DNA of 63,615 bases from the NCBI RefSeq assembly GCF_014218705.1, contig NZ_JABBJF010000028.1, positions 1 through 63,615 on the forward strand. Direction: 5' to 3'. The DNA is from Kluyvera sichuanensis (GTDB taxonomy: Bacteria; Pseudomonadota; Gammaproteobacteria; Enterobacterales; Enterobacteriaceae). The notes under the pieces are model-generated. The model had not been told where the DNA came from. It saw only the letters and a program-made list of their open reading frames with translations, and ran no database searches. The position numbers and the translations under genes were made by a program. Positions 1 through 7,724 of the stretch are shown in pieces (the stretch's first letter is position 1; every line of letters begins with the position of its first letter).

Positions 1-158
1 TTTTTCTCTAGCGCGCGGAGGTGATCCGCCGCAGCGTTGGGAGAGCTGCATCCCAGCAGCCCCGCCAGTTCGAAGTTAGTAGGTGGGAAACCATGCTCGC
101 GCTGGTATGCCACCAGAAGATCCAGAACGTGCTGCTGGCGTGTGGTTAAAGTCATCAT
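1..158 (-). CDS. LexA-like winged-helix DNA-binding protein, cut by window edge
   Basis: Only the first 52 codons are present; the gene runs off the left edge. The N-terminus (TRQQHVLDLL, then GFPPT, then a helix-turn-helix with CSSPNAAADHLRALE) follows the LexA DNA-binding domain, whose counterpart reads TARQQEVFDLI, GMPPT and RSPNAAEEHLKAL. It is a small prophage regulator or a LexA-type repressor; whether the S24 peptidase half follows cannot be seen. The ATG at 158 overlaps the TGA stop of the cytosine methyltransferase gene (ATGA), so the two are translationally coupled in the leftward prophage operon. Confidence 0.75.
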   Translation of the reverse strand, partial: MMTLTTRQQHVLDLLVAYQREHGFPPTNFELAGLLGCSSPNAAADHLRALEK

Positions 159-2194
159 GCGGCGATTTCCTCTTTGCTCACGCAGAGCTCTGGTAAGTTT
201 GCGCGCACCAGCGCCTCGGCGAATGGTGGCGGTACAGCGTTTCCGCAGCGGGCAACTTGTTTGTCTTTGGCGTAGCGGTGCCCACGGTAGTCCTGATCGA
301 TAACGTAGCCATCAGGGAAGCCCTGTGCTTTGTACAGCTCATGCGGTTGCAGCATGCGCATACCGATATCAACGATTTGGTATTTCACCCCCTCGATGGT
401 CACCAGCCATTCATCCGCGCTTTCCCCGCAATACGTTTCCAGGAAAGTCCGTACTTCCCCGACGTGCTGGCCTCCAGCGGTGATAGTCGGCATTGGTTCA
501 TCGAGGCGCTGCCCATCGCGGCAAGTCCCGCGCAGCTTAATAAGATGAGAAGTAACCATCGCGCTATCTGCTTTGGTGGTCAGAGTTTGAATAGGCTCGC
601 TAACGTCTCTCGGACGGCTCTGCCCCGCACGACCGCCAACGCCGACAACCTGCGCACTGATCAGCGCATGGTGGTCAACAGTGGTAACCGCATGTGCTGG
701 CTCGTCTAACCCGACGCCCGGCCCGGAGTAATTCCCGCCGTAGTGCTTCGCAAGGAATGCGCTCACCGTCGCGAATTTATTGCCGCCGGCGGTAACTGTG
801 CCCAGCGGGTTGTCCAGTTGCAGCACGCGCGGTTTCTGCCCGGGGCGTTCGCCATACCCCATCTGAATCAGCGTTGGCGTCACCAACTGCGATTTACCGC
901 CACCGCCCGCCGTGATAGTCGCGCTGGGCTCATCGGCCCGGTGACCGACACTGGCACCAAACTGCCGCGCGATAATCGGCGCAACGAGACAAGCTCGGGA
1001 CTCTTTCAGGATGGTATGCGCAGGTTTATCCACCGGGCGCGGCCTCGCCTGGTACTCACTGCCTCCGTTTCCAGCCAGGAACGGGGTCAGCGCCGCCTCA
1101 ACCACCCCGAGAGCATGCCCATTCCCGCCAGGGCGCGATGACGTGCCAGCGGTAACCGTCGGTACCGGTTCAGTAACTGGCTGGCCGGTTGCGCCGGTAC
1201 GGAACTTCGTCAGATGTGGGACGGCGACAGCATAACCGTGAGTTTTAGTGATGGTCTGGAGCGGTTCTTCCAGAGCCTGACCCCGGAAACAGTCGTAACT
1301 CGTTTTAGTGCTGGTGTGATTGCACTTCACGATAAACGGTGATGCGCTCTCGATAACAAAGCGCTGGATACCACGCGCGATCCGCTTCAGCGTATTCTCT
1401 GCCAGTGGCTTTTTGCGGTCGAAGATAGACAGCGCCGGGATGTTCCAGTCGATACACTCCGCAGCGGTGCGCCATGGCGCCAGCTTGCCGCTCTGCACTT
1501 CCAGTGATTTTGGATCTCCATGGGTAGCAGCAGGCCACTCAACAGCATGCCCATCACAACGCATCACCATGAAAAAACGCTTTCTAATGGTCGGGGCACC
1601 GTAGTCACAAGCGCGCAGCTCTCGGAAATCAACGGTATAACCGAGCCCTTCCACCAGCAGTTGGGCCTGCGTGCTGCCTGGCTCAATAGCGAGAAATTCG
1701 CAGACCTCAGCCAATGCAGGATGATCCGCCGCGATGCCTGTGGAAAGCATGCCAACAAAGGCCGCGAAGGTTTCCCCGGTACGAGCTGGATCAGGACGCA
1801 TCTCATCCTCCAGCAGCGGCCCCCACGTTTTGAACTCTTCAACGTTCTCCAGCATCATTACGCGCGGTCGCTTCGCAAGCGCCCAGCGCAGGACAATCCA
1901 CGCCAGGCCGCGAATGTCCTTCTTCACAGGCTTTGCACCTTTGGCCTTCGAGAAGTGTCGGCAGTCCGGGCTAAACCATGCTAGGCCGACAGGATTACCG
2001 CCGGTAGCCGCTACCGGATCCACATCAAACACCGATTCGCAGTAATGCAGCGTGTCCGGGTGGTTCGTCTTGTGCATCGCAATGGCGTTTTCATCGTGGT
2101 TGATCGCAATATCCACGCTGCGCCCGATCGCCAGCTCAATACCAGTTGAAGCACCGCCACCACCAGCAAAGTTATCAACGATAATCTCACGCAC
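155..2194 (-). CDS. Phage DNA (cytosine-5-)methyltransferase with internal repeat region
   Basis: A 679-residue C5-cytosine DNA methyltransferase. The SAM-binding motif is at residues 6-20 (VDNFAGGGGASTGIE). The catalytic motif is SPDC with Cys78, where the usual form is PCQ. ENV lies at 116-118, an RKR motif near 204-206, and the C-terminal RxxGNAVPPPFA at 649-660. Between the N- and C-terminal catalytic parts, residues ~308-585 carry eight degenerate copies of a 32-47 residue unit with the core EP-x2-TITAGG, where a target-recognition region would be expected. This accounts for the length (typical enzymes are 300-450 residues). Its start overlaps the upstream adenine methyltransferase gene by 8 bp. 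Likely role: modifying prophage DNA to evade host restriction; the target sequence is unknown. Confidence 0.9.
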   Translation of the reverse strand: MREIIVDNFAGGGGASTGIELAIGRSVDIAINHDENAIAMHKTNHPDTLHYCESVFDVDPVAATGGNPVGLAWFSPDCRHFSKAKGAKPVKKDIRGLAWIVLRWALAKRPRVMMLENVEEFKTWGPLLEDEMRPDPARTGETFAAFVGMLSTGIAADHPALAEVCEFLAIEPGSTQAQLLVEGLGYTVDFRELRACDYGAPTIRKRFFMVMRCDGHAVEWPAATHGDPKSLEVQSGKLAPWRTAAECIDWNIPALSIFDRKKPLAENTLKRIARGIQRFVIESASPFIVKCNHTSTKTSYDCFRGQALEEPLQTITKTHGYAVAVPHLTKFRTGATGQPVTEPVPTVTAGTSSRPGGNGHALGVVEAALTPFLAGNGGSEYQARPRPVDKPAHTILKESRACLVAPIIARQFGASVGHRADEPSATITAGGGGKSQLVTPTLIQMGYGERPGQKPRVLQLDNPLGTVTAGGNKFATVSAFLAKHYGGNYSGPGVGLDEPAHAVTTVDHHALISAQVVGVGGRAGQSRPRDVSEPIQTLTTKADSAMVTSHLIKLRGTCRDGQRLDEPMPTITAGGQHVGEVRTFLETYCGESADEWLVTIEGVKYQIVDIGMRMLQPHELYKAQGFPDGYVIDQDYRGHRYAKDKQVARCGNAVPPPFAEALVRANLPELCVSKEEIAA

Positions 2195-3083
2195 AGGCCA
2201 CCCCCATGCTTACAGCTAGGCCGCTCGCGACGGCGATAATTTCTGGCGTAGGCATACGCTCCAGCCAAAGCTGGTTGATGTGGGCTTTTAGCTTGTTCTG
2301 CTGAGACATTTCCAGCAATTCAGCGCCATCTACCTGGTTAAACACAATCCCGACCTCAAGCGGCCAGATGCGCGATTCTGTTCCCGGTAATACCTGCGGT
2401 GCCGCGGCTTGTTCTTCCTTCTGTATTGGCTGTGCGGCTGGTGGCTGAGCTTTACCGGCGGCAAAGGTGGCCAGCGCCAGAGATGCACGCCCTTTTTCTT
2501 CCAGCGCGGGGCGGGTGATGTAGCTGAAACGCTCTCCACGCCATGACTTATCGAATAGAGCAATGGCAGCGCTGAACCCCGCAGATGATTCGGACGGCTG
2601 CCCCTCTTCTGGTCGGTACCACACAGGAAGATCGAAACTGATACGCCCACGGATAAACGCAACATGATCCGCTTCTTCTGGCCACCACACTTCACCCGTT
2701 GCCGCTTTAATCAAAAATACGTAGCGCCCGCCCTGTTCCCGCATTGCCAGCGTATGCGCAATGATGTGGCGCATGCCGGTGATTGCCTGCTTCTCGTGGT
2801 ACTGTGACCGGCTGTATGGTGGGTTGCCGTACCCGGCTCCGCCGAGTTCCTGCAGGCGCGCTGACCAGTCCTGCGTTAAAGCGTTGTCTTCTGCGGTGTA
2901 CCAGGCTGGGCACTTCGCGTTATCGTCATCCGCAAACAGGTCGAGAACCAACGGGCCAAACATCGCATTTATGCCCCAAAAAAGCAGATCCGGAGTACGC
3001 CACTGATCGCCAACTTCTTTCAATTTGTGCGCGCTTTTACTGCGCATTTCCGCCAGAGCCTGGCAGTAAGCATTCGTCATCAT
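2187..3083 (-). CDS. Phage DNA N-6-adenine methyltransferase
   Basis: A 298-residue protein with the phage N6-adenine methyltransferase signature: a WRTP segment (28-31), a DLFAD stretch (48-52) for SAM binding and the catalytic NPPY motif at 87-90. The last ~90 residues are a Gln/Ala/Pro-rich linker and a helical tail not needed for catalysis. The start (two adjacent ATG codons) overlaps the stop of the replication gene, and its own end overlaps the cytosine methyltransferase, giving two consecutive modification genes in one operon. Expected role: adenine methylation of phage DNA, perhaps at GATC, but specificity cannot be read from sequence. Confidence 0.85.
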   Translation of the reverse strand: MMTNAYCQALAEMRSKSAHKLKEVGDQWRTPDLLFWGINAMFGPLVLDLFADDDNAKCPAWYTAEDNALTQDWSARLQELGGAGYGNPPYSRSQYHEKQAITGMRHIIAHTLAMREQGGRYVFLIKAATGEVWWPEEADHVAFIRGRISFDLPVWYRPEEGQPSESSAGFSAAIALFDKSWRGERFSYITRPALEEKGRASLALATFAAGKAQPPAAQPIQKEEQAAAPQVLPGTESRIWPLEVGIVFNQVDGAELLEMSQQNKLKAHINQLWLERMPTPEIIAVASGLAVSMGVACA

Positions 3084-3961
3084 GAACGGAACCCCGTGTT
3101 CTCTGGCAGTGAATAATCAACTTTCTGGAAGCTTGCGCGGTTAGCTGGGCTTGTGGCCCATTTGCCATTCACGCGTTCTGGACGCCCAGCTGCAGACCAG
3201 TTCGTCGCGCTCTGGAGATAGCCTGGGAAGTTTTTCGGGATGAACAAGGTTGCCGGGCGGAGATACTGCGCTTGATCAGTCTCGCGCCAGTCGGCAGTTT
3301 TGTAGTCCACCACCAGACACAGATCCTCAACCGAGAATTTTTCCCGCAGGCGAGCGCGGATGTTTTCCAGTGATGAGCTGCAAACCTGGTAGCGTGAACC
3401 GGTTGTCTGGTTCAGGTGAGCCAAAACAATCTTGGCCTGGTCAGTAACCACAACTTCCGGGTCGGGTTGCGCAGCAACCGGACAAGGGGTTTTAGTAGTT
3501 ACTTGTGGTTCTGGTTTTGATTTTACTGACGGATCCCCGCCAGATTCTGACGGGTCAAAACCGCCGTTATTGCCGGATTTCGACGGGTCAGATTTTGAGG
3601 CGTCAAATTTTGATGCGTCAGATTTTGATGCGTCAGATTTTGACGTGTCAGATTCTGGCAGTTGAGAAAATGCCGCCGTCCGCAGTTTTGCTACATTCAG
3701 GCGGTACACGTTCGAAGCATTGCGGTTGCCATTACGGCGCTGGGTACGGGTAAGCCAGCCCTCTTTTTCAAGCTTCGCGATTGCCGTTCTGATGGTGCTC
3801 GGCCCAGCACCAAGTTGGCGAGCGATGGTCTCAATCGACGGCCAGCACACGCCCTCGTCGCTGCTGAAATCTGCCAGGCGCGCCATAATTGCCACACTCG
3901 ACAGCTTCATGCCCGACGCCGCGCATCCATCCCATACGTAGCCGGTTAATTTAGTGCTCAT
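3080..3961 (-). CDS. Phage replication initiator (winged helix plus conserved phage C-terminal domain)
   Basis: 293 residues. Residues ~15-95 form a winged-helix domain of the kind found in phage replisome organisers (SSVAIMARLADFSSDEGVCW, then ARQLGAGPSTIRTAIAKLEKEGWL). Residues ~105-135 are a low-complexity Asp-Ala-Ser-Lys-Ser repeat encoded by tandem 15-bp DNA units. Residues ~180-255 match the conserved phage C-terminal domain with the LNQTTG, ARLREKF and YLRPATLFIPKNFPGYL pattern. Like lambda O, it probably binds iterons inside its own gene and recruits host helicase. No helicase-loader gene is seen beside it. It overlaps the small gene upstream by 11 bp. Confidence 0.8.
   Translation of the reverse strand: MSTKLTGYVWDGCAASGMKLSSVAIMARLADFSSDEGVCWPSIETIARQLGAGPSTIRTAIAKLEKEGWLTRTQRRNGNRNASNVYRLNVAKLRTAAFSQLPESDTSKSDASKSDASKFDASKSDPSKSGNNGGFDPSESGGDPSVKSKPEPQVTTKTPCPVAAQPDPEVVVTDQAKIVLAHLNQTTGSRYQVCSSSLENIRARLREKFSVEDLCLVVDYKTADWRETDQAQYLRPATLFIPKNFPGYLQSATNWSAAGRPERVNGKWATSPANRASFQKVDYSLPENTGFRS
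3543..3660. repeat. Tandem 15-bp iterons inside the replication gene: candidate prophage origin
   Basis: Five contiguous 15-bp units run from 3576 to 3650 with the plus-strand consensus GATTTTGATGCGTCA (3576, 3591, 3606, 3621, 3636). A partial unit follows at 3651 and a sixth, separated copy lies at 3543-3557. The unit keeps the reading frame and encodes the SDASK repeat. Lambdoid phages carry their origin as iterons within the initiator gene, so this is the natural candidate origin; function is inferred. Confidence 0.65.
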
Positions 3962-4130
3962 GATCGTCCCTTATTTTTCTGAACTTTTGGCGAAACAGTT
4001 CGAGTGGGCTGAAGCACTCGTGCGGGTAGCCATCGCGCAAGTAGATAACGCGCTGTGTTTCTGGCTCCCAGCGGATAACTCGGACTGGTATGCCGCGGTG
4101 GTCCCTGTACCGCCGGTTAAGTTCGCGCAT
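3951..4130 (-). CDS. Small phage protein, DUF4222-like
   Basis: A 59-codon gene in a different frame from the overlapping ORF at 3971-4297. The product starts MRELNRRYRDHRGIPVRVI and continues with WEPETQRVIYLR and a C-terminal ECFSPLELFRQKFRKIR. This is the layout of the DUF4222 family, common just upstream of replication genes in enterobacterial prophages. It is Arg-rich and basic. Its stop overlaps the start of the replication gene by 11 bp, consistent with coupled translation. Function is unknown. Confidence 0.7.
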   Translation of the reverse strand: MRELNRRYRDHRGIPVRVIRWEPETQRVIYLRDGYPHECFSPLELFRQKFRKIRDDHEH

Positions 4131-4297
4131 AAGCGTTTTGCCCTCCGGTAGTAGACCCCCACAATTGAGACCGCCCGGCTGTGGTTACACGGCACCCAGC
4201 GGTTTGATACTCTGCGTTCATACCGAAACAACGGAGCGCCCGGTACCGGGATCATCCTGAGTTGCGGTAAACGGTTAAAAGCCGTTAAACTGGCCAT
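3971..4297 (-). CDS. Small phage ORF of unknown function overlapping the DUF4222-like gene
   Basis: A 108-codon frame starting at the ATG at 4297, preceded by GGAG 10 nt upstream. Its first ~55 residues (MASLTAFNRLPQLRMIPVPG, then FRYERRVSNRWVPCNHSRA and a VGVYYRRAK segment) look like a real basic phage protein. The remaining half (rich in Ser, Thr and Ala) lies entirely over the DUF4222-like gene in another frame and looks like readthrough. Either the genes overlap by 160 bp, or the tail is non-functional, or an ancestral frame changed. No function assigned. Confidence 0.5.
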   Translation of the reverse strand: MASLTAFNRLPQLRMIPVPGAPLFRYERRVSNRWVPCNHSRAVSIVGVYYRRAKRLCANLTGGTGTTAAYQSELSAGSQKHSALSTCAMATRTSASAHSNCFAKSSEK

Positions 4298-4302
4298 GCG
4301 GA

Positions 4303-4845
4303 TTATTTCTCCATACACGTAGAGTTGTTCGCCATGACGCCCGGAGCTGCACACTCGCGGGCGTCACCTTCCCCAAACAGCATTTCTGTCACAACCATGA
4401 TTTCCGCCACCAGCGACTGCACCCGGTAGCCTTTTGCCTTCATCTTTCTGTTTTCCTCCTTATCCAATACGCCGTCCGCTGTAGACTCATTGTGAAACTG
4501 AGCAAAACGCCCCAGCGCCGACAGCAGGTCATTAAATTTTGTCAGCAGTTCCTCGTTGCCCATTTGCTCAATTTGCGGGAGCTTTACGAAGACGCCGTTG
4601 GTGTGGAATGCAATTGCGTCTGCAATATGGCTAGAGCCGCTAGCACGCTGTAACACCATTGCCCAGCCCAGCGGGAATATTTGATCGCCATCGGAGCGGA
4701 GGCGGTTAAATAGCCCGTTCTCTGTAGTTCCCAACCATTCAGCGGCCTCGGCATATCCACCAGGCAGGTCTGTAATCACCTTTTTAATCGCAGCCACAAG
4801 CCAGGCTGGCTGACGTTCAACTTTCCACATTGGTTCGTTACCCAC
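4303..4845 (-). CDS. CII/YmfL-family phage regulator
   Basis: 180 residues. The N-terminal half (PAWLVAAIKKVITDLPGGYA, EAAEWLGTTENGLFNRLR, QIFPLGWAMVLQRA) closely follows YmfL of the E. coli e14 prophage, a member of the phage CII regulatory family. It contains a helix-turn-helix around residues 35-55. The C-terminal ~85 residues are helical and diverged. By position (second gene after cro, ahead of the replication genes) it takes the place of lambda cII and probably activates or modulates early promoters. Confidence 0.8.
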   Translation of the reverse strand: MGNEPMWKVERQPAWLVAAIKKVITDLPGGYAEAAEWLGTTENGLFNRLRSDGDQIFPLGWAMVLQRASGSSHIADAIAFHTNGVFVKLPQIEQMGNEELLTKFNDLLSALGRFAQFHNESTADGVLDKEENRKMKAKGYRVQSLVAEIMVVTEMLFGEGDARECAAPGVMANNSTCMEK

Positions 4846-4870
4846 GGTTATCCCCTTCTATCTGTGGTTT

Positions 4871-5071
4871 CTAGTTAGCGGAATTGCCCGTAACCTTGTG
4901 ATAAAGGGATGCGTCATACTTCAATTTCCCTTTTGTGATTCGCTCAATAACGAATGCCTGTTTCTCTGGAATAACCTTTCCCCAGCGGCATACCGCAGGA
5001 TGAGAAATATTCAAAGCAACAGCAGTTTTAGAAATACCGCCAAAGTGCTTTACGACTTCAGACTTATACAT
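4871..5071 (-). CDS. cro: Cro-type repressor
   Basis: A 66-residue helix-turn-helix protein transcribed divergently from the cI-type repressor gene. The sequence has HFGGISKTAVALNIS (turn between two helices), AVCRWGKVIPEKQA and a short tail KLKYDASLYHK, the pattern of the Cro/DicC group. It should bind the shared operator region at 5072-5163 and reduce repressor synthesis during lytic growth. Name given by position and family. Confidence 0.8.
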   Translation of the reverse strand: MYKSEVVKHFGGISKTAVALNISHPAVCRWGKVIPEKQAFVIERITKGKLKYDASLYHKVTGNSAN

Positions 5072-5163
5072 AGTTCCTCCGGTGTGGTGAATGAACTAAA
5101 GGTAACAAAAGGCACATCAAATAGCAAACAACAGTTACCATTAAAGGGTGTAACATTGGTTAC
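5072..5163. promoter_or_regulatory. Divergent operator/promoter region between cro and cI
   Basis: The 92-bp gap between the two divergent repressor starts has several copies of a GGTAAC-like element: AAAGGTAACA near 5098, GTTACC near 5134, GTGTAACATTGGTTAC near 5148-5163. Similar elements recur downstream of cI (5875-5960). These are the likely repressor half-sites; exact operator limits are inferred. Confidence 0.6.
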
Positions 5164-5823
5164 ATGAAAACAGAGATGAAAGACCGCATCAGATCCAGAC
5201 GGATTCAACTGGATATAACCCAACTAGCACTGGCCAAAAAGCTCGGTGTAAGCCGCGTTTCGGTTACTAAATGGGAGAACGGCACAACAAAACCAGATGG
5301 TGAAAACCTTCACCAACTGGCTCAAGCTCTATCGACGACCCCTGAGTGGATTCTTTACGGGTCTGGTGATGAGGTTATTGATGACACGCGCGTTGTGCCA
5401 TTCTTAAAACCCCCTGTAGCTGTACCGATCATATCGGCAGTTCAAGCCGGTCTATGGACGGAAAGCTATGCTTGCTCAAGACTTACTGACGTGATTTCCT
5501 GGACTCAAACAACAGCCAATGTCTCAGATGAAGCGTTTGGGTTAGTTGTCCGCGGGGAGTCAATGACCAACCCGCAAGGACTCCCGTCAATACCCGAAGG
5601 TTCCATTGTGATTGTCGAGCCGCATTATGGGCAGCTTGATGATCTTTACGGAAAAATTGTTGTAGCAATATTGGACGGAACATCTGAAGCGACCGTCAAA
5701 AAATTGGTTTGGGATAGCCCGTACTCTTACCTAATGCCGCTTAACCCGGTATTTAAGCCAATCCAAATCGATGGTAATTGCCGAATTGTTGGTAAAGTCG
5801 TCCAAATTACTCAAAATATCTAA
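5164..5823 (+). CDS. cI: Lambda CI-type repressor with self-cleavage domain
   Basis: 219 residues. An N-terminal helix-turn-helix (residues ~18-42, TQLALAKKLGVSRVSVTKWE) is joined to a C-terminal S24 peptidase domain. The Ala95-Gly96 cleavage bond lies in ISAVQAGLW; the nucleophile Ser133 is in GESM and the lysine of the dyad is Lys179 or Lys180 in ATVKK. This architecture is cleaved in a RecA-dependent way after DNA damage, so the prophage should be SOS-inducible. It is followed by a strong terminator. Confidence 0.93.
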   Translation: MKTEMKDRIRSRRIQLDITQLALAKKLGVSRVSVTKWENGTTKPDGENLHQLAQALSTTPEWILYGSGDEVIDDTRVVPFLKPPVAVPIISAVQAGLWTESYACSRLTDVISWTQTTANVSDEAFGLVVRGESMTNPQGLPSIPEGSIVIVEPHYGQLDDLYGKIVVAILDGTSEATVKKLVWDSPYSYLMPLNPVFKPIQIDGNCRIVGKVVQITQNI

Positions 5824-5842
5824 CCCCCTTCCGACTACAAAG

Positions 5843-5868
5843 ACCGAGCTCAGCCTCGGTTTTTTTTC
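5843..5868 (+). terminator. Rho-independent terminator of cI
   Basis: Stem ACCGAG / CTCGGT (5843-5848 and 5855-5860) followed by a run of eight T, 20 nt after the cI stop. Confidence 0.9.
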
Positions 5869-5874
5869 GCCCCA

Positions 5875-5960
5875 AAAGGTAACATAAAGTACATTCACCA
5901 CTTGACCATACTGGTAACTAAAGGTACATTTAAAACACAAAAGGTAATCACTGGTACCGT
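5875..5960. promoter_or_regulatory. Cluster of GGTAAC-type repeats, candidate second operator
   Basis: After the cI terminator there are six GGTA-type elements in about 85 bp: AAAGGTAACAT (5875), AAAGTACAT (5886), CTGGTAACT (5911), AAAGGTACATT (5920), AAAGGTAATCA (5940) and CTGGTACC (5951). They are arranged in pairs about 10-11 bp apart. The same element occurs in the cro-cI gap. This looks like the operator controlling the rightward operon (yfdP onward), by analogy with the second operator of lambda. Inference only. Confidence 0.5.
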
Positions 5961-6339
5961 TTGTTAAGTGAACTAGATGCCTTGTATCAACATTCTGGCG
6001 GCCCGTGTTTTCCTTGTGTCCGCGGTCACCGCCAGCTTTTTCAAGGCTCACAACGATAAGAGCATTCCCGCCACACGATGCTGAAACCCAAGCGCCATGT
6101 GGATGCGCCAAAAAGCTGCGACGTGGCGTTGGTAGAAGATCGGAGTGCTCTTTTCGTTGTGGTAATGCGGCTATGCGCACGTGACGAGGCCACCAGCTTA
6201 TTCAACTTAAAAATGAATATGACTCTTGATTAGTGTACGTCGCCGGGAATGGTCGCCCCGGCAGGTGGAGGCACCACCACCACAACTTCGTGTATGGAGA
6301 TAACTTACTGACGGTGGCAGCCGTCACAATGAGGTAACC
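5961..6339. other. Leader region of the rightward prophage operon, no convincing gene
   Basis: About 380 bp without a supported gene. Two tiny open frames are visible on the plus strand (22 codons from 6169 and 20 codons from about 6249, the latter with a GGGTTTTT-type Gly/Thr stretch), but neither has a clear ribosome binding site. A short GC-rich hairpin (GTCGCCGGGAATGG near 6239) and the GAGGTAAC ribosome site of the next gene (6330-6337) are present. The stretch probably holds an untranslated leader and antitermination signals. Confidence 0.4.
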
Positions 6340-6711
6340 ATGAGTAATGATCGCATGACCGTAGTGCCCGATTTTCTGGGCGAACTGGATGCCGGCGTGT
6401 TCATGAACAAAATCGCCGCGGCGCTTAACAACACCGCGCTCGGCGTTCTGAACAACGGCAATAAGGGCAAAGTTACGCTTACCTTTGACTTTGAGCGCAT
6501 GGGCAATTCCGTAGAAGAGAAGCGCGTCAAAATTAAGCACAAGCTTCAGTACGTCACCCCGACACCGCGCGGCAAGGCAACCGAAGAGGACACCACTGAA
6601 ACCCCTATGTGGGTTAACAAAGGCGGCAAACTCACCATCCTGCAGGAAGATCAGGGGAACCTGTTTAGCCTCGGCGGTGAACCAGACGGAAAGCTGCGCG
6701 CGGCGAAGTAG
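6340..6711 (+). CDS. yfdP: YfdP-like phage protein
   Basis: A 123-residue protein with VVPDFLGELDAGVFMNKIAA at the N-terminus and a beta-rich middle (KGKVTLTFDFERMG, RVKIKHKLQY). It is the first gene of a yfdP-yfdQ-yfdR order like that of the E. coli CPS-53 prophage, which supports the name more than any known activity. A GAGG ribosome site lies 7 nt upstream. It sits just behind the putative operator cluster, so repression by CI is expected. Confidence 0.6.
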   Translation: MSNDRMTVVPDFLGELDAGVFMNKIAAALNNTALGVLNNGNKGKVTLTFDFERMGNSVEEKRVKIKHKLQYVTPTPRGKATEEDTTETPMWVNKGGKLTILQEDQGNLFSLGGEPDGKLRAAK

Positions 6712-6766
6712 GCCGCGATTGATTGACCACGTTTAATTTTTCTACATCTACTTTTAAGGAATTGTT

Positions 6767-7594
6767 ATGACCCAGCTTAATAGCGGCGCGATCCAGGACG
6801 TTCAGAAACTTACCCTTTCCGCTTTCCATCTGGATAAAGTACGTGAAACCGCATGCCCGACCGCCATGATCCCTGATGGTGTCAGCATTGAAAGCCTGGA
6901 GCACTTTGGCCTGGAGCGTTTCCGCTTCCGTGGCGCGATGGAAACCACCAGTATTGACGACTTCACCCGCTACTCTACCGGCTACGCCAGCACCGAAACA
7001 CCAGCACGCTGCTTTATTGATGCCGATAACATGCGCGCCCGTTCTATCTTCAACATCGGCACGCTGGCGAACCCAGGGCATGCGGATAACATTGCGCAGA
7101 TCGGCCTGAAAAAAACAGCACCATTCCGTGCACTGCTGGCTATTGACGGCACCCGCCTGAACCAGAAGCAGATCGCCGAATGGCTTGAGGACTGGAAAGA
7201 CTATCTGCTTGCATTCGACGCCAACGGCGACACCATGCAGATCACGCAGGCCGCACAAGCCGTTCGCCGCGTTACCATCCAGCAGGCCACCCAGTCCGAT
7301 CATGAAGATGGCGATTTCGCCGGTAAAAAATCGCTGATGCAAAGTATTGAAGCCAGCAGCAAAGACGTAATGCCGGTGGCGTTTGAGTTTAAGTGCGTAC
7401 CGTATGAAGGACTGGGCGAACACGCGTTCAGCCTGCGCAATAGCCTGCTCAAAAGCGGTGAACCGTGCTTCGTTCTCCGCATCGTGCAGCTGGAAGCCAA
7501 GGAAGAAGCGATCGCCAACGAATTCCGCGATCTGCTGATCAGCAAATTCGACGGTGAGCCAGTAGAAACCTTTATCGGTAAATTCAGCGCGTAA
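6767..7594 (+). CDS. yfdQ: YfdQ family (DUF2303) phage protein
   Basis: 275 residues, matching in length and layout the DUF2303/YfdQ family of phage early proteins. Recognisable segments are FRGAMETTSIDDFTRYS, then ARCFIDADNMRA, then a helix-rich middle (LNQKQIAEWLEDWKDYLL) and a C-terminal beta region ending in VETFIGKF. The start at 6767 is preceded by AAGGAATTGTT. The role is unknown; it is always found in early operons beside YfdP and YfdR. No membrane segment or signal peptide. Confidence 0.75.
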   Translation: MTQLNSGAIQDVQKLTLSAFHLDKVRETACPTAMIPDGVSIESLEHFGLERFRFRGAMETTSIDDFTRYSTGYASTETPARCFIDADNMRARSIFNIGTLANPGHADNIAQIGLKKTAPFRALLAIDGTRLNQKQIAEWLEDWKDYLLAFDANGDTMQITQAAQAVRRVTIQQATQSDHEDGDFAGKKSLMQSIEASSKDVMPVAFEFKCVPYEGLGEHAFSLRNSLLKSGEPCFVLRIVQLEAKEEAIANEFRDLLISKFDGEPVETFIGKFSA

Positions 7595-7724
7595 TTGCCC
7601 TGCCTTAATAGCCCTCCGCCGTGGGGGTTATTAGTGAAGCGTAATTCCGTTAATTATCGCCACCCGGCGAGGGATTCGTGCAACCAAAATCTGCGCGGTG
7701 CAGCGCGCCAATATGGAGAAAACA

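Noticed and set aside
6665..7423. 252-codon minus-strand frame across yfdQ
   Set aside because: Antisense to the DUF2303 gene; no supporting signal.
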